The notes under the pieces are model-generated. The model worked only from the letters and a program-made list of their open reading frames with translations. It did no database searches and was not told the origin of the DNA. From positions 65,578,520 to 65,642,519 of the forward strand of contig NC_092242.1 in NCBI RefSeq assembly GCF_036320965.1: a stretch of 64,000 nucleotides of DNA. The letters run 5' to 3'. The translations under genes and the position numbers were made by a program. This document shows, piece after piece, positions 25,001 through 34,741 of this stretch. Position 1 is the first letter of the stretch. Every line of letters starts with the position of its first letter. The stretch is from Panulirus ornatus. Taxonomy: Eukaryota > Arthropoda > Malacostraca > Decapoda > Palinuridae.

Positions 25001-28000
25001 GTGCTGAGAGGAGCAACTGGAGGGATGTCTGATGATCTTGTGGAGGCGAAGGTGAAGATTTGTATGGGTTTTCAGAAAAGAAGAGAGAATGTTGGGGTGA
25101 AGACGGTGGTGAGAGTAAGTGAGCTTGGGAAGGAGACTTGTGTGAGGAAGTACCAGGACAGACAGAACAGAATGGAAAAAGGTGAGAACAAAGGAGGTAA
25201 GGGGAGTGGGGGAGGAATGGGATGTATTTAGGGAATCAGTGATGGCTTGCGCAAAAGATGCTTGTGGCATGAGAAGCGTTGGAGGTGGGTTGATTAGAAA
25301 GGGTAGTGAGTGGTGGGAAGAAGTAAGATTATTAGTGAAAGAGAAGAGGCATTTGGACGATTTTTGCATGGAAAAAATGTAAATGAGTGGGAGATGTATA
25401 AAAGAAAGAGACAGGAGGTCAAGAGAAAGGTGCAAGAGGTGAAAGAGGGCAAATGAGAGTTGGGGTGAGAGAGTATCATTAAATTTTAGGGAGAATAAAA
25501 AGATGTTATGGAAGGAGGTAAATAAAGTGCGTAAGACAAGGGAGCAAATAGGAACTTCAGTGAAGGGGGATAATGGGGAGGTGATAAGTAGTGATGCGAG
25601 TAGATGGAGTGAGTATTTTGAAGTTATGTTGAATGTGTTTGATGATAGTGGCAGATATAGGATGTTTTGGTCGAGGTTTTGTGCAAAGTGAGAGGGTTAG
25701 GGAAATTGATTTGGTTAACAGAGAAGAGGTAATAAAAGCTTTGCGGAAGATGAAAGCCAGCAAGGCAGCAGGTTTGGATGGTATTGCAGTGGAATTTAAT
25801 AAAAAAGGGGGTGACTGTATTGTTGACTGGTTGGCGAGGTTATTTAATGTATGCATGATTCATGGTGAGGTGCCTGAGGATTGGCGGAATGCGTGCATAG
25901 TGCCATTGTACAAAGGCAAAGGGGATAAGAGTGAATGCTCAAATGACAGAGGTATATGTTTGAGTATTCCTGGTAAATTATATGTGAGGGTATTGATTGA
26001 GAGGGTGAAGGCATGTACAGAGCATCAGATTGGGGAAGAGCAGTGTGGTTTCAGAAGTGGTAGAGGATGCTTTGAAGAATGTATGTGAGAAATACTTAGA
26101 AAAGCAAATGGATTTGTATGTAGCATTTATGGATCTGGAGAAGGTATATGATAGTTGATAAAGATGCTCTGTGGAAGGTACTAAGAATATATGGTGTAGG
26201 AGGCAAGTTGTTAGAAGCAGTGAAGTTTTTTTTTTATCGAGGATGTAAGGCATGTGTACGCGTAGGAAGAAAGTGATTGGTTCTCAGTGAATGTAGGTTT
26301 GCGGCAGGGGTGTGTGATGTCTCCATGGTTAATTTGTTTATGGATGGGGTTGTTAGGGAGGTGAATGCAAGAGTTTTGGAAAGGGGGGCAAGTATGAAAT
26401 CTGTTGGAGATGAGAGCTTGGGAAGTGAGTCAGTTGTTGTTCGCTGATGATACAGCGTTGGTGGCTGATTCATGTGAGAAACTGCAGAAGCTGGTGACTG
26501 ATTTTGGTAAAGTGTGTGAAAGAAGCAAGTTGAGTAAATGTGAATAAGAGCAAGGTTATTAGGTACAGTAGGGTTGAGGGTCAAGTTAATTGGGAGGTAA
26601 GTTTGAATGGAGAAAAACTGGAGGAAGTAAAGTGTTTTAGATATCTGGGAGGGGATCTGGCAGCGGATGGAATCATGGAAGCGGAAGTGAATCATAGGGT
26701 GGGGGAGGGGGGCGAAAATCCTGGGAGCCTTGAAGAATGTGTGGAAGTCGAGAACATTATCTCCGAAAGCAAAAATGGCTATGTTTGAAGGAATAGTGGT
26801 TCCCACAATGTTTTATGGTTGCGAGGCGTGGGCTATGGATAGAGTTGTGCGCAGGAGGGTGGATGTGCTGGAAATGAGATGTCTGAGGAAAATATGTGGT
26901 GCGAGGTGGTTTGATCGAGTAAGTAATGTAAGGGTAAGAGAGATGTGTGGAAATAAAAAGAGCGTGGTTGAGAGAGCAGAAGAGGGTGTTTTGAAATGGT
27001 TTGGGCACATGGAAAGAATGAGTGAGGAAAGATTGACCAAGAGGATATATGTCGGAGGTGGAGGGAACGAGGGGAAGTGGGAGACCAAATTGGAGGTGGA
27101 AAGATGGAGTGAAAAAGATTGAGTGATAGGGGCCTGAACATGCTGGAGGGTGAAAGGCGGGCAAGGAATAGAGTGAACTGGATCGATGTGGTATACCGGG
27201 GACGCCGTGCTGTCAATGGATTGAATCAGGGAATGCGAAGCGTCTGAGGTAAACCATGGAAAGTTCTGTGGGGCCTTGATGCGGAAAGGGAGCTATGGTT
27301 TCGGGCGTTATTGCATGACAGCTAGAGACTGAGTGTGAACGAATGGGGCCTTTGGTGTCTTTTCCTAGCGCTACCTCGCACACATGAGGGGGGAGAGGGA
27401 TGTTATTCCATGCGTAGCGAGGTGGCGATGGGAATGAATAAAGGCAGTGTGAATTGTGTGCATGTGTATATATGTAGGGGTGTGTGTGTGTATATATATG
27501 TGTACATTGAGATGTATGGGTATGTATATTTGCGTGTGGGGACGTGTATGTATATACATGTTTGGGGGTCGATTGGGCCATTTTTTTCGTCTGTTTCCTT
27601 GCGCTACCTCGCAAACGCGGGAGACAGCGACAAAGCAAAATAAATAAATAGTGGATTACAAGAAACCCACTAGGTTTATTCTGGGCTCTTGAGACCTTCA
27701 CACGAGGCTAGGTGCCCATACAGATCCCAAATCTTACACACAGTTTCAAGTGTTATTCAAAACAGACTCCATTATTTCAGATTTAATTACGTTCATTTTC
27801 TCATTCTCTCGTAAAGAATATGGCCATTGTTGAACATATACTGAAGATGACATGAAAACCCTAATTCATTTGTCTGATGCAGCTGTGGGTGCAATATCCT
27901 GTTGTCGTCTTTGCCACATGGCTCGACGAGATTACAACGCTCTGCCTCCCGACCATCCAGACCGCATCAAGTACTCTGGAGTGGGTCCTCTCCCCGTGCA

Positions 28001-28241
28001 AGTTGGGGGAACCACCACCACCTATCAGTTCCCACCTGGAACACAGGTGGTTAGCTACCCGCCATCAGCTGCAGTACAGGCTCTTGGATACCAAGGATCG
28101 CCAGGACAGGCTGCTGGTCACCCACCATCAAGTGGAGGACAGACACTCAATCCATCTGCTCCCGCTGCCTCAGCAGTACACACAAATAATGACCTTCCTC
28201 CTTCCTATGAAGATGCTATTACAAAGACGCATTATACATAG
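21893..28241 (+). CDS. Gene B: two-helix membrane protein with C-terminal PPxY motif (3 coding exons)
   Basis: Joined exons 21893-22012, 24373-24517 and 27883-28241 give 624 nt, 207 residues plus TAG, with the same intron phases (0, 1) as its neighbours. The protein carries PQVIVIQQPVM near residue 13; RGVK at 37-40; SNGCRCPG at 42-49; a helix about 50-73 rich in Phe; the loop GNGA; a second helix about 77-93; the cysteine cluster C95, C96, C99; RRDYNALPPDHPDRIKYS at 103-120; a Pro/Ser/Gly tail; and NDLPPSYEDA with PPSY at 194-197. It is closer to gene A in the DHPDRIKYS block and to gene C in the PPGTQVVSYP segment. Its locus is enlarged because both introns received plus-strand LINE fragments (about 1.2 and 2.7 kb). 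Function is not recognised. A cytosolic WW-domain-binding tail is inferred from the PPxY motif. Confidence 0.82.
22105..23282 (+). mobile_element. 5'-truncated non-LTR retrotransposon in gene B intron 1
   Basis: Plus-strand, frame-shifted reverse transcriptase remnant: EKYLEKQMDLYVAFMDLEKAYDRV (motif A), a CVMSPWLFNLFMDG segment (motif B), LLFADDTALVADS (catalytic FADD), KSKVIRYSRVEGQVNWEVSL, MRCLRTMW and KWFGHMERMSEERLTKRIYV. It lacks the endonuclease and N-terminal RT seen in the copy at 24935. Homology to that copy stops near 23282 before the tail. A local 24-bp inverted insertion disrupts it at 22387. Confidence 0.9.
22369..22410. repeat. Template-switch palindrome inside the LINE
   Basis: ATTTGTTTATGGATGGGG is followed directly by TAACAACCCCATCCATAAAC plus AAAT, the reverse complement of the same stretch with six further bases (TTGTTA) present in the intact LINE copy at about 26334-26356. 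Confidence 0.9.
24373..24517 (+). CDS. Gene B exon 2 (membrane hairpin)
   Basis: The acceptor CCGTTTACAG ends at 24372 and the donor GAG/GTAAGG follows 24517, phase 1. One codon longer than the homologous exons of A and C; the extra residue lies in the hairpin region. Only a short GAGAGAG remnant follows the donor, where genes A and C have long GA tracts. Confidence 0.82.
24935..27650 (+). mobile_element. Non-LTR retrotransposon (APE-type LINE), degenerate, in gene B intron 2
   Basis: From 24950: a LLDYVLTGARKRLLDV-like segment and GATGGMSDD, resembling the C-terminal end of an APE endonuclease. From about 25690: REEVIKALRKMKASKAAGLD, ACIVPLYKGKGDKSECSNDR and GEEQCGFRSGRGC (RT motifs 0-2); YVAFMDLEK (A); FADDTALVADS (C) near 26435; a thumb and KWFGHMERMSEERLTKRIYV near 27000; then WIDVVYRGRRAVNGLNQGMR. 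Multiple frameshifts make it inactive. The 3' tail has CGCTACCTCGC motifs at about 27367 and 27602 and ends in AAATAAATAAATA. Flanking ATAAGTAG and ATAAATAG are compatible with a target-site duplication; gene A intron 2 has an uninterrupted ATATAAATAGTAGGATACAG there. Confidence 0.92.
27883..28241 (+). CDS. Gene B exon 3 (Cys cluster and PPxY tail)
   Basis: The acceptor TGATGCAG ends at 27882. The exon completes a split alanine codon and encodes SCCRLC, RRDYNALPPDHPDRIKYS, PPGTQVVSYP, a linker with one GYQGSPGQAAGHPPSSGGQ stretch that looks like an unexpanded version of gene C's repeat, and NDLPPSYEDAITK before TAG at 28239. Confidence 0.83.
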
Positions 28242-28917
28242 ATTATGCAAACGAAAAGCAAGGAATTTAAACAGTATCAGCCCACTGTTTCGAGGCTGTT
28301 TGTGACGATGGAAGAGATCAAGAATACCAAGGTTATTCTGGCTAGATTTTAAATAGGCCGACTGATGTATCGCGAAGGAATATACCTGTAAACATTTTAT
28401 GTAACTACAGAACAAATAATGTCAGTCGTTGACTTTACAATGTTCATCAACGTATCCATGGTACTCCTCCTAACTACTGTACTTGTAGGTCCTTCGATAT
28501 GTTAACAATGTTGTTTAAGCATAATTGTATCCGAGTGGCATTGGACGAATGACATGATTTTAAAAGCCTGTATTTCATCATTTCTAAACTTTTGTAAGAT
28601 TAGACTTGCCTCTATCATTTTCGTACTCGGAAAACGAGTGGTTGTCTTCCTCCTACGAGCCGCTCAGACGACGTATCAGTTCTGTATGTTTCCGTCTCTT
28701 CCATAAACACACTCGTACGAGTAACATTTTCTCAAATATTTCTACAGAAAAGTGACCATTTCCTGTGGGATATTTCTGCTAATGATTTACACAAGATGTA
28801 TATCATCCCTGTGGACATATTTTCATGAGGTATAGAATTAAGGTCGTCTTTTTTATATATAAAATGAATATACTGTAACAGACACACTTCCATTTGTATA
28901 CAAAAATTCTCTAACTG
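28242..28917. other. Gene B 3' flank, probable 3' UTR in part
   Basis: No coding sequence. Nothing recognisable beyond short AT-rich segments. A candidate AATAAA lies downstream at 29106, too distant to assign firmly. Confidence 0.4.
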
Positions 28918-29035
28918 CAAGAATTCGAACCACCGTCACTAGCTTGTCCCTAGGGGATGATGAATAACTAGGATGGGCTTTGGGCCCTTGATGTTTCGTG
29001 GTCAGTAACACTACCACTACACCGCGTAGGCCCTG
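28918..29035 (-). mobile_element. tRNA-derived SINE-like element
   Basis: On the minus strand GGCCTACGCGGTGTAGTGGT gives a Pol III box-A-like sequence, and GGTTCGAATTC about 85 bases downstream gives a perfect box B. The spacing is longer than in a real tRNA and the acceptor stem does not close, so this looks like a SINE head or tRNA pseudogene. Confidence 0.4.
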
Positions 29036-29250
29036 AGTGTGTGTGTGTGTATATATATGAATGTTTATAAATTTTGCTGAAACTTTATATTACATAGACA
29101 TTTACAATAAAAATTTGTGTTGTGGGGAAAGTATTAAATATCCTTATTCTCGTTTTCTTACATTTTGTCTTTAATAATCTTCACTGCTGTATAAGAAAAG
29201 TCCATTATGGTATCTTCTACTGGTATAGCAAGCCAAGCATAATGGCGGAG
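29036..29250 (+). repeat. 3' flank segment shared with gene C locus
   Basis: GTGTGTGTGTAT, TGCTGAAACTTTATATTACA, GGGAAAGTATTAAATAT and CACTGCTGTATAAGAAAAGTCCA-like pieces appear in the same order at about 37275-37460 downstream of gene C, showing that the duplicated unit includes this flank. Contains AATAAA at 29106-29111. Confidence 0.65.
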
Positions 29251-29673
29251 ATGGAGAGAGCCAGAGTGGTAAGAAGAAATGGAGGATGTGGTAGCCTATG
29301 GAAAGAGGCAAGCAGAAGTGGGTCCGAATCTGCTGGAACTTATAATTATTCCTAAAGAACCTATATAGGTAAACTCTGTGTAACGTCCGACAATTGTCCT
29401 TTGATATGAGACTTGTGATTTATGTAAGGGTAAATGACCAAGATCATAAGATATATATCGTATCAGTACCTGTGAGGATGTGGGGTCGTGATGTAGCTAG
29501 AGAATTGAGCGACAGACAAACTCGCCTTGACTGATACGGTTACCAAAAACGATGCTCAATCTGTAATAGGTGTAATGCCCTAATGATATTAACACAGTCC
29601 CACATTCCATGTTGAAGGCCGGGTAATTAGCTGTTGAACGAAGCCCGTGACAGGCAGAGGGAAAGATGTGTAA

Positions 29674-29761
29674 AGGCCTGTCTACACGAGCGAGCCTGAT
29701 CGACGGGTTTGCCCGTCAACGGGCAAACCCGTCGATCAGGCCCGCTCATGTAGACAGGCCT
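29674..29761. mobile_element. Foldback (Harbinger/PIF-like) MITE, 88 bp near-perfect palindrome
   Basis: AGGCCTGTCTACACGAGCG opens an arm of about 43 bases mirrored by an arm ending AGACAGGCCT; only two mismatches are visible between arms and the loop is 1-3 bases. Both ends are flanked by TAA (29671-29673 and 29762-29764), a 3-bp duplication of the TWA type used by PIF/Harbinger elements. It has no coding capacity. Confidence 0.75.
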
Positions 29762-29764
29762 TAA

Positions 29765-32700
29765 GAGACGATGACCTCTCTTGCACCGTTCAGGACTGCA
29801 TTCTTCTATCCGATCACTCGCTTCAGCTCCTATGGGTTCAACCGCTATCAAGTCCACTCCCCAAATACCTAAAGCACTCCCCCTCTTCCAGACCCTTCCC
29901 ATTCATCGGTATACTCAAGCTAACCTCTTCCTTCCTCCTGCTGCACCTCATACCCCTACATATGCTCAAATTTACTCCCAACTTTCTCCTTTCACACACA
30001 CTTATGCTTTCGGCACAATACGGATCCTCCCGGCCAGCAAAGCCATGTCAGTCTCAAGGTTAGTCAGTAAAGATTATGTACATGGGTGACCTCTGAGGAC
30101 TCCCAAAGTGGTAGAGGTGGCCTTTCAAAAAGGAGAGGGGAGAACACAAAGTGTCCAAATTAGACGAGATGAAAATTAGATTCTAGCCAGGAGACTGCAA
30201 ATGAACAGACATCGTGAAAGGTTCAAAAGTAAAGAATATTGAATGTTGGGAGACGAGTCGTAATTCTCAAGAACTCGTCTCCCAGTATAGTAAAAAAAAA
30301 AAAAAAAATAATTATGCTAATATTTCCTCCGTATCTCCTATACATCTGAGACTACGGGCTAGAGGTGAAGGGGAAGCAAGATTACCCCCCGGGCCTTCTC
30401 ACCTACCCTTAAAGAGACGCTCAACACACTGACCCATTTCTTTACTCGCCTTTGATGACGATTGGTTCATTAATTGCATCTAGGGCACATCGACTCCCAG
30501 GGGTAATTAACTTGGCCATCATTCGTCAGCTGGACCCCATCCAGCACTTGGGAATGAATTAACTCCACACCTCTCTCGCCGCAGTCAACCCCCCAACCCC
30601 CTTTCGTGAGCTATGTAATTCAACACAACCAAATCCACCCCATATGAACAGATGGTTCTTCACGTATTCGCGAAATATGAATACTGTATAACCACAGTAC
30701 GAGTTACGATCATATTTGGTGACATTTCAAGCGTGAATGAAAAGGGATACAAGAAGGTTATATGAAGAGTTACAATAGTCGTGAGGAGTAAGGGTATGCA
30801 ACAATAAGGGAACGTTATACGAGACTACGAGATTTTCCCCGAGCCCCGACTCGAGAGTCAAAAGCAGATGAGCTCAGTTGTACGGCGCCAACGCCATGTG
30901 AGCGTTCGAAGCTTTTGTGTCCGCCTGATTCAAGGGTAATTGCGCCATTACACTGGCTTTTGCGGTATCTGTTGTTACACTGCCTCAACCACGAAGTCCC
31001 GAATGAGTGAAAGAGCCGAGGAAATCCTCGGTAAAGGCCATACTTGACTAGAAATACAGCAAAGTGTTTGAATTCAGTTAGGCCGAGAATGGAGGTGGCG
31101 CCAGTGTGTCCGGAAAACGTTGCCAATGTCCCAGTTCTTTGTATCGACTCCGTAAAGAAAAACGTGTCGTCTGGCAAAGGAAAGAAAATACATCATTGAC
31201 AGCACTGTGCAACGGAAATGGATGTAGCAGAAAGATTTTATCGATATCGATTACTGATTATTGTATAATTGTATACATTTCACCGAAACGATGTGGCAAC
31301 AGCTGTCGGTTGGGGGAGGGGACGAAGGGGGTTGTTTGGCAATGGTAACCTTCCTGAATGTTTCGTCCATATTCATTCAATAACACCCTGTTGTAGATTT
31401 AGGCGGAAGGAATCGGTAACGGTGGTATTTACGACATTTTGACATCAATAACGTCCATCATTCAGCAAACGATTCCCTATGCTTTTCCTTTCCGTGATTC
31501 TCTCTCTCTCTCTCTCTTACGTAAAGTTAGGTTGAGATGAGGGGTGGCGGGGTGACTGCCTGGGAAATCCGGTTACTCGTAGCATATGGGCGCTGTGCGT
31601 CAGATCTCTATTTCCCCTCTCTCGTGGATAAAAGGTAGCACGCAACCCCCTCCGGACCTGGTAGGTATATTACCACGTATTACCCGCCTGGGTAACGTGA
31701 GGGTTTGTGACGGCTGAATAGTGGACCAGTATTTCAGTGGCTGTCAAATCCACGTTTGCGTTCCATACAACCTTTTCGCCCTTGCCTCACCCACACGTAG
31801 ACTTCTGGCATTGTCAACAAAAGTGTAATCACTCCACCACACACACACACACGTAAGGTAAAAGGACTGTACGGTATAGATTGAATTGGAGCGATGTGGT
31901 ATACGAGGAGCGACGTGTTGTCAATGGCTTGAACCAGGGCATGGGAGGTAACCGGGGAAAAAAACGGCAAGGTGTTTGTGGGGCCTGGTTGTGGATCAAG
32001 AGCCGTGGTTTCGGTGTGGTACACTTGAAAGCTAGAGAACGAGTGTGAACGAATGAAGCTCTGTCTTCGTCTATTCTTGACGCTACTTTACTATCGCGGG
32101 AAACGGTGAACAAGTCCTACCAAATGGCAGGACGGTATGCTACCATTGGGCCACCAGGAGGCCAAAGATTTCAATGTCAGATCAACCAATGAACCATACG
32201 AGATCCCCTGTCACATCTCGTGACCCTGAGAAGGTGAAGAACGGCTTATGATTTTGAAGCTTAGCACGAATTCCAAAGTTCGAAAGTGGCGGTCAGTCTC
32301 AGTCGTAGAAGAGGAATTGGCTTACACGATTTGCTGTCATCCGCAACGTTACTTACGATCCTGATGTTGAAAACTCGACTCTCGTACACGCCTGGCAAGC
32401 TGGGTTTTGATGACTTATTGAATAAATCTACAATGCGCGATAAGAGAGGAGTCCAATCCAAAGAGCAGAACTTAAACTTGCCTCCAGGATCCGTCTGTTG
32501 TGGTAAGACGTGTCAATTCTGGTGGCCCACTGTGATTCGTAAACGGCGAAAAGTCCCCAATAGCCACAAAGGACGCTGCCGTATCTACCAATACAACAAA
32601 ATATACATCAATGGAAATGTACAGAAGCAATTGATTGCAACCACTTCGACTGTCGTGTGACCTTAAACCTCTTGCAATCGACTGCCGCCACCTCGACAGT

Positions 32701-33213
32701 CATGTGGCCTTAGACCACTTTGTGCGATGACCTGATGGTATCAGATCATCACCACTCTTGCTTGTATCAGTGACTACACGACTAACAACCATACGACTGA
32801 CTGCTTACCACACCGCTTCACTCCTGGTACCTGCTTATCAAGTGACCCCCGCCTCCAGTGATGGCCGCAAGTTTTTCTTTGATTTATATCTTAAAAACAT
32901 TTTTCACTATCCGTTGAGCAGTTCTTGTTCTAAAAACAAATTAACAGAAAGAAATTATTTATATTTCACCTGATGCTTGACAATGCTATTTGATATGTAT
33001 TCTTTTCTCTTCGTTTACAGAGAAGCTACGTTTCTTTCTTCAGACTTAAAATATCTTCAGTAAATCAGTTAGTTTTAAGTATAGTTTTCTTTGAATTTGA
33101 TTTAATGCTTACCGAATGTCACAATAGTTTTTGTAGATGAAGAAAATCCCTAAAAAGTTTCTTTAATTTGTGGTTTAAAAATATCCGTAACGATTGAGTT
33201 TTTTCTGATCAAG
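29765..33213. other. Intergenic region between genes B and C; no gene recognised
   Basis: Holds a small hairpin at about 30246-30284 (TGGGAGACGAGT versus ACTCGTCTCCCA), a LINE 3' tail at 31880-32115 and a roughly 45-bp imperfect duplication at about 32630-32720 (GATTGCAACCACTTCGACTG and its variant). Open frames here have no recognisable domain. Confidence 0.5.
31880..32115 (+). mobile_element. LINE 3'-end fragment
   Basis: GAGCGATGTGGTATACGAGG, GTTGTCAATGGCTTGAACCA, GGGGCCTGGTTGTGGATCAA and GAACGAGTGTGAACGAATGAA align in order with the LINE at 27180-27345, followed by the tail motif CTACTTTACTATCGCGGGAA. Only the last part of the element is present (5' truncated). Confidence 0.85.
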
Positions 33214-33279
33214 GAGCAAGCTGGCTTCATTAGAGAACGGCTGGAGTAATTGAAGATAGCACTGCAGGATCTTGACGCA

Positions 33280-33390
33280 ATGGAGCAGCAGCAGCAGCAG
33301 CCACCACCACAAGTCTTAGTAATTCAACAGCCCGTTGTGGTCGACAGCGAGGCCAATAGAACCCACCCGAGTATAAGAAGAGGAGTTCAG
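33280..33390 (+). CDS. Gene C exon 1 (first 37 codons)
   Basis: The ATG at 33280 opens MEQQQQQPPPQVLVIQQP; the Gln run is a short (CAG)n. The donor CAG/GTAAAT follows 33390, phase 0. The upstream acceptor is unclear; TCTGATCAAG ending at 33213 would give a 5' UTR length like the paralogs but is a weak site. Confidence 0.75.
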
Positions 33391-34683
33391 GTAAATACTA
33401 CAATCCTAGACAAAAGACGACCTTATAACATAAGTACATTGACTCAACCCCCATTGAAATTTGTTCCTGTACAGAATAGGAAGAGTGAACCCTCTCAGTA
33501 TGCTCGGAACACCTCGAATAGACGTGTCCAATTTCTTATCCTCGTTTTGCATAAGTGAAAAACTCATCGACATGATTTACCATAGGTGTTCCCTCTGTTG
33601 CATGATTCAGAAATCCCTTAAATGACTTTTGACACATTGTACTATACAGTTGTACACTTTAGTAACTGGTGACTTAGCAGACCTCTCTTTACGTTGTACG
33701 ACTCCAGGATACGATAGGGTCAGATTGATTTGGAAATACATTTTCTTTTAAGAATGAGAAATAATAAACTGAACGAGTGAACCTATGGACGTTTGACCGC
33801 AAATCTTTGGAGAGCTGTCAGTTCCGCATCGAATGTATAGAAGTGTATCACTTTTTTGCATTTCTCTCAATCAAGATTCTCAGGATTCAAACGTTACTAA
33901 CATTGGTTTCGTGTTTGCTTAGCCTGTTCAACCTTTCCACATGACTCATCCATATGACTGAATGTGATTGCAATATTTGCCAGCCGATACAGTTGGCCTC
34001 GGTCGCAGCTCGGCCGATATGCGGCATTGGCGTCAGACTTAAGAGACAACGTCTAACCCTCGATTTCTTTTACACATCAACTCTCTCTTTAGTATGTCGT
34101 TAGTCGCACTGAAGCCTTCTCTCACTGGATCCGATCCACATTACGTTTCACTCGGGATGAATCTCATCAGCAGGAGTTTCTCTAGGTCTCCCTATAAGTT
34201 GAGGCACTCGTCCACATATATTATTTTTTTTTTTTTTTCATATCGGCATCATCTGTAAACACGTTTAGGCATAAATCCAGTCTGTCAAGCAAATCATTTT
34301 CATGCAAAGGGAATAACGGTAGGCCAAAAATCGAACCTTGCAGCACGTCGTCTTATAACTATGGTCGAAGAGTGTGTGTGTGTATTTCTGAGAGTGCCTG
34401 CTGAAATGAATTAGTTGAGTGAAGTCGAGTAAACGTATAGCATACCCATCCATGTTAGACTGACTAACTCGTTTTACTCTCGCTCTTCCAGCCTCGAGGT
34501 TGCTACTGATCTTCGACGTTTGTATTACAGTTCAATAATGGCTGCCACATACCAGGAAGCCTCTTCATTACCATGGGAAGTGTAGGATTGGCGCTCTTCT
34601 TCTTAGGATGCTCACTAGTTAACTCCGGCGGGAAAATGAAAGAAATTGGTATCTTCATGATCATCTTTGGAGGTAAGGTCCCC

Positions 34684-34741
<58 letters not shown>

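Noticed and set aside
22808..27216. Long minus-strand frames rich in Ser, Pro and His
   Set aside because: They are antisense shadows of the two plus-strand LINE copies.
32286..32660. 124-residue open frame; minus strand also open with a VADDS motif
   Set aside because: No coherent domain on either strand. The ADD-like residues alone are too little to call a reverse transcriptase.
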